Assembly: GCF_000403845.2 (NCBI RefSeq)
Contig: NZ_KE159568.1
Span: 1,006,796-1,070,795 of the forward strand
From: Eubacterium sp. 14-2
GTDB lineage: Bacteria; Bacillota; Clostridia; Lachnospirales; Lachnospiraceae
Direction: 5' to 3'
Length of the DNA: 64,000 nucleotides
Shown here piece after piece: positions 61,025-64,000 of this stretch. A program made the translations under genes and the position numbers. How positions within the stretch are numbered: the first letter of the stretch is position 1; the number at the start of each line of letters is the position of its first letter. The notes below the pieces were generated by a model. That model was not told where the DNA came from and made no database searches. It saw only the letters and a program-made list of their open reading frames with translations.

Positions 61025-61041
61025 TTTAATAACTTATTAAA
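61025..61041. promoter_or_regulatory. AT-rich palindrome upstream of hypA
   Basis: TTTAATAA-C-TTATTAAA, a perfect 17-bp palindrome in the 66-bp gap between the oxidoreductase and hypA. A redox or metal regulator site is possible; it does not match a Rex box well. Confidence 0.4.
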
Positions 61042-61055
61042 ATTTTGAGAACTTC

Positions 61056-63794
61056 TTAATTTTTTCCTCCGAACAGGCTTTTCACCTTTTTGGCGGCAAT
61101 CTTACCCTGGCGTTTCACCATCTGTTTTACCACTACCGGTTTCATGTCCAGGAATTTCACTCCTTCACCGTCATAAACACGTTCCAGGTGAATGGCGTCA
61201 AACTTGCATTTGGTGGTACACTGTCCGCAGCCCACGCACATATATTCATCCACAACGGTGGCGCCGCAGCCAAGGCAGCGTTCTGTTTCCCTGCGCATCT
61301 GTTCTTCGGTAAAGGTTCCTCTCAGATCCCGGAAACTCTCCTCTGCTTTCTTCTCAGAACGGATGGTGTTCGGACGCTGACGGGGTGTATTGTCAAAATC
61401 TTCAATCACTGCCGCTTCTTTATTCAGTTCTTTGTAAATCCGGCGATCCCGGCCATATACAAGGCTCTGGCCATTCTGTACGAAACGGTGAATGGAAATG
61501 GCTCCCTGTTTTCCTGCTGCAATGGCGTCAATGGCAAACCTAGGCCCGGTATATGCGTCTCCTCCTGCAAAAATATCTTCCTGCCCGGTCTGATAGGTAA
61601 AATCATCTGCAATAATGGCGCCATTTGCCTTTATCTCTGCTTTGGAGCCTTCCAGCAGTCCGCCCCACTGAATGGACTGTCCCACAGAAAGAAGCACATA
61701 ATCCGCCTCCACGGTCATTACATCATTTTCATCGTATTTTGGGCTGAATCTGTGATTTTCATCAAAAACAGAAATGCATTTCTTAAATTCAACGCCTTTT
61801 ACTTTTCCGTTTTCCACCAGAATCCGTTTGGGTCCCCAGCCATTCTGAATAACAATATGCTCTTCTTCCGCCTCAATAATTTCTTCTTCGGCTGCAGGCA
61901 TTTCCTGACGGCTTTCCAGACAGAACTGCTGCACGGTTTCCGCTCCGGCACGCACTGCAGTACGGCTTACGTCAATGGCCACATTTCCGCCGCCTGCTAC
62001 CACTACTTTTCCGCTGACTCTTCTGGTCTCGTCCTGATTCAGATTTCTCAGAAATTCAATTCCGGACAGCACGCCCTGGGCGTCTTCGCCCTCAATGCCC
62101 ACTTTTCGGCCGCCCTGGGCACCCGGCGCCAGATAAAATGCCTTGTATCCCTGGCTGCGCAGTTCATCCAGTGTGACGTCTTTGCCCACTTCCACTCCGG
62201 TTCTGAATTCCACGCCCATTTCCTGGATAATCTCGATTTCTGCCGCCACCACATCTTTTTCCAGACGGAACGCGGGAATTCCCATGGTGAGCATACCGCC
62301 CAGCTTCTGTTCTTTCTCAAAAACTGTGATAGTGTAACCGTCCAGCGCCAGATAATAAGCACAGGATAATCCGGCAGGCCCGGCACCCACGATGGCAATT
62401 TTCTTATCGCTGTAATCGTGACGTTTTGTGGGCAGGAACCGCCTGTCTTTATCCAGCTCCTGCTGGGCAATAAATTTTTTGATCTCATCAATGGCAATGG
62501 GTTCGTCCACATCTCCGCGGGTACATGCGTCCTCACAGCGGCGGTTACAGATACGTCCGCAGACTGCCGGCAGAGGATTTTCATGTTTGATCAGCTCAAG
62601 GGCCTCTTTATATCTTCCCTGAGAAGCCAGTTTTATGTATCCCTGTACGCCGATATGGGCCGGACAGTTGGTTTTACAGGGCGCTGTTCCGGTATCCACC
62701 ACGTCTTCCCGGTTAATCCGGTAATCAGGATTCCACTTGTCTTCCGTCCATTTGGTATCCCGCGGTGTTTCTTTGGTGGTAATGTCTTCTGTCACCGGCT
62801 GGGAGGAACACAGTTTCTGGCCCAGTTTCAGGGCGTTGACCGGGCAGTTTTCCACGCACTGGCCGCAGGCCACACAATTATCCTTATTCACTCTTGCCAC
62901 ATAATTGGAGCGTACCATATCGTTATTTTTGAACATTTCCGCGGTACGCAGAGAAAGGCAGCCGCAGCCGCAGCAGTTGCAGATGGCATGGGTTTTTCCG
63001 GAACCGTCAATATTGGGAATCTGATGCATCAGCCCGTTTTCCTCTGCCTTGCGGATAATCTCAAAGGCTTCCTCTCTGGTAATCTGGCGTCCTCTTCCTG
63101 TCTTAATGTAGTATTCTGCCGCATGGCCCATCTGAATACACATATCTTCTTTCAGATGGCCGCAGCCTTCTCCCATCAGCTCCCGGTCTGTCCGGCAGGA
63201 ACAGTCTGTCACCGTGAAAATATCATTTTCATTCAGATACTTTGACACTTCTTCATAAGAAGCCCGGCGAGTATTTCCCTCGATGGCTGTCTCTATGGGA
63301 ATCACGCGCATGAGGCCCACCCCTACCGGAAAACTGCCGGAACTTTTGGGCCCTCTCACGCGTCCATAGGCCTCCATGGCATATCCGATAATGGGATATT
63401 TCTTACAGTTTTCTGAATTATTTACAATCATTTCCATGGTTCCGGGAATCCAGGTCTCCGCCCAGAACACTTCTTCTCCATCTACTGTATTCCAGAAACA
63501 GACTCCGTAAACGGCCAGCTTTTTTAACTGTTCAAAACAGTAATCTTCCGGCTTTTTCACGATGCCGGCAATCTGAGCAACCGAGCGTTTCTCGCTGATT
63601 CCAAGGCCCATGCCCACTTCCGCCATATCGTCATCCACGCCGGCTTCCAGGATTACATATTCCGGATCATCCCACTGGTAAGCGCCTTTGGATCCCGGCT
63701 TCTTTCTTCCGATATGATTGGCCAGATCCAGCACTTTCTGTTTGTATTCACATTTATACCAGTCCGGAAAATACATCCTTGTCAAATCTTTCAT
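61056..63794 (-). CDS. Large FAD-dependent oxidoreductase with 4Fe-4S domains (GltD/NfnB-like core)
   Basis: A 912-aa multi-domain protein. Residues about 1-300 are a Cys-rich domain (CSCRTDRELMGEGCGH and a CNCCGCGC block). Then comes a ferredoxin motif, CVACGQCVENCPVNA. Then a GltD-type Fe-S domain (CKTNCPAHIGVQGYI, CGRICNRRCEDAC), an FAD domain with GAGPAGLSCAYYLA, and an NAD(P) domain with GGGNVAIDVSRTA. A last ferredoxin motif, CVGCGQCTTKCKFDA, is near the C-terminus. It moves electrons between NAD(P)H, flavin and Fe-S partners. It lies between hypB and hypA, so a link with hydrogen metabolism is likely. Confidence 0.85.
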   Translation of the reverse strand: MKDLTRMYFPDWYKCEYKQKVLDLANHIGRKKPGSKGAYQWDDPEYVILEAGVDDDMAEVGMGLGISEKRSVAQIAGIVKKPEDYCFEQLKKLAVYGVCFWNTVDGEEVFWAETWIPGTMEMIVNNSENCKKYPIIGYAMEAYGRVRGPKSSGSFPVGVGLMRVIPIETAIEGNTRRASYEEVSKYLNENDIFTVTDCSCRTDRELMGEGCGHLKEDMCIQMGHAAEYYIKTGRGRQITREEAFEIIRKAEENGLMHQIPNIDGSGKTHAICNCCGCGCLSLRTAEMFKNNDMVRSNYVARVNKDNCVACGQCVENCPVNALKLGQKLCSSQPVTEDITTKETPRDTKWTEDKWNPDYRINREDVVDTGTAPCKTNCPAHIGVQGYIKLASQGRYKEALELIKHENPLPAVCGRICNRRCEDACTRGDVDEPIAIDEIKKFIAQQELDKDRRFLPTKRHDYSDKKIAIVGAGPAGLSCAYYLALDGYTITVFEKEQKLGGMLTMGIPAFRLEKDVVAAEIEIIQEMGVEFRTGVEVGKDVTLDELRSQGYKAFYLAPGAQGGRKVGIEGEDAQGVLSGIEFLRNLNQDETRRVSGKVVVAGGGNVAIDVSRTAVRAGAETVQQFCLESRQEMPAAEEEIIEAEEEHIVIQNGWGPKRILVENGKVKGVEFKKCISVFDENHRFSPKYDENDVMTVEADYVLLSVGQSIQWGGLLEGSKAEIKANGAIIADDFTYQTGQEDIFAGGDAYTGPRFAIDAIAAGKQGAISIHRFVQNGQSLVYGRDRRIYKELNKEAAVIEDFDNTPRQRPNTIRSEKKAEESFRDLRGTFTEEQMRRETERCLGCGATVVDEYMCVGCGQCTTKCKFDAIHLERVYDGEGVKFLDMKPVVVKQMVKRQGKIAAKKVKSLFGGKN

Positions 63795-63795
63795 T

Positions 63796-64000
63796 CTATT
63801 CGTTCCTCCATTTCTTTACTTCCGTACGGAGCCAGTCGGCCCATTCTTCTATTCCTTCCCCTGTTCTGGCAGAAACAGGTATGATTTTTATATTTGGATT
63901 TAATTTTTTTGCCCGCTCTTTGCATGCTTCCAGGTCAAAGTCGAAATATTCCAGCACATCAATCTTGTTGATTAACAGCACATCACAGATACTGAACATC
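63796..64000 (-). CDS. hypB: Hydrogenase accessory GTPase HypB (C-terminal fragment)
   Basis: The gene runs off the right edge; the last 68 or so codons are seen. They hold the G4 guanine motif NKID (LLINKIDVLEYFDFD) and the end IIPVSARTGEGIEEWADWL with the G5 region, both typical of HypB. HypB uses GTP to load nickel from HypA. The stop is 1 bp before the oxidoreductase start, so the genes are coupled. Confidence 0.88.
   Translation of the reverse strand, partial: MFSICDVLLINKIDVLEYFDFDLEACKERAKKLNPNIKIIPVSARTGEGIEEWADWLRTEVKKWRNE

Noticed and set aside
61025-61041. Rex binding site upstream of hypA
   Set aside because: The palindrome lacks the TTGTTAA/TTAACAA half-sites of known Rex boxes.

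Overview
The window looks like a chromosomal segment of a strictly anaerobic, low-to-mid GC Gram-positive of the Clostridia, most likely Lachnospiraceae (gut type). The basis is the gene content: a butyrate-type acyl-CoA transferase, a split PTS-dependent dihydroxyacetone kinase, VanW and NlpC/P60 cell-wall proteins, class A PBP, YfhO/GtrA/GT2 envelope glycosylation, hydrogenase maturation genes, strong GGAGG ribosome sites and sigma-A type -35/-10 boxes. The genus cannot be fixed from the sequence alone.

Layout. 1-7312: aminotransferase start, Lrp regulator, HypE-like AIR-synthase protein, VanW protein, a 35-aa small ORF, a TPR-like membrane protein, a DnaQ-type exonuclease, endonuclease III and a B12-binding radical SAM protein. 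7386-15387: a self-contained dihydroxyacetone module read right to left: rpoN, a sigma-54 activator with an N-terminal HPr-like domain, a -24/-12 promoter, then dhaL, dhaM, HPr, enzyme I and dhaK. 15425-19569: a tandem repeat whose hairpin loop is inverted between copies, an SmtB-type ArsR repressor, a diguanylate cyclase, a rubredoxin/glutamate-synthase-type flavoprotein and an MntP-like protein. 19597-27762: heptad-repeat protein plus MMPL exporter with a TetR regulator, then c-di-GMP genes (HD-GYP, and a GGDEF receptor split at an A8 run). 28010-28700: a MATE remnant and a Phe-Gly-Gly tRNA operon. 28820-38407: AIM24 protein, CoA-transferase, MATE exporter, aldose epimerase, double hemerythrin, DMT transporter and a secreted Ig-like/NlpC protein.

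38711-40244 is an AT-rich three-gene cassette behind glucokinase: a 157-aa protein with a possible R-STS-E triad, a 217-aa unknown, and a 134-aa SecB-like protein. SecB is not a standard part of Firmicutes export, so this has the layout of a toxin-antitoxin-chaperone system and is the best candidate for an undescribed system here. 41398-46763 is a two-component system plus ABC transporter with three 11-bp-spaced operator repeats. 46828-56266 holds PBP1A, an Mre11/Rad50-like pair, TcdA, GlpP, a CsoR repressor, GreA and a VanRS-like two-component system. 56465-60601 is a YfhO-GtrA-GT2 glycosylation operon. 60648-64000 carries hypA, a large FAD/Fe-S oxidoreductase and the end of hypB.

A dispersed palindromic element occurs four times (7386, 27909, 31189, 38547). 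It always lies just beyond the terminator of a leftward gene or gene remnant, and its outer stem sequences differ between copies while remaining complementary.
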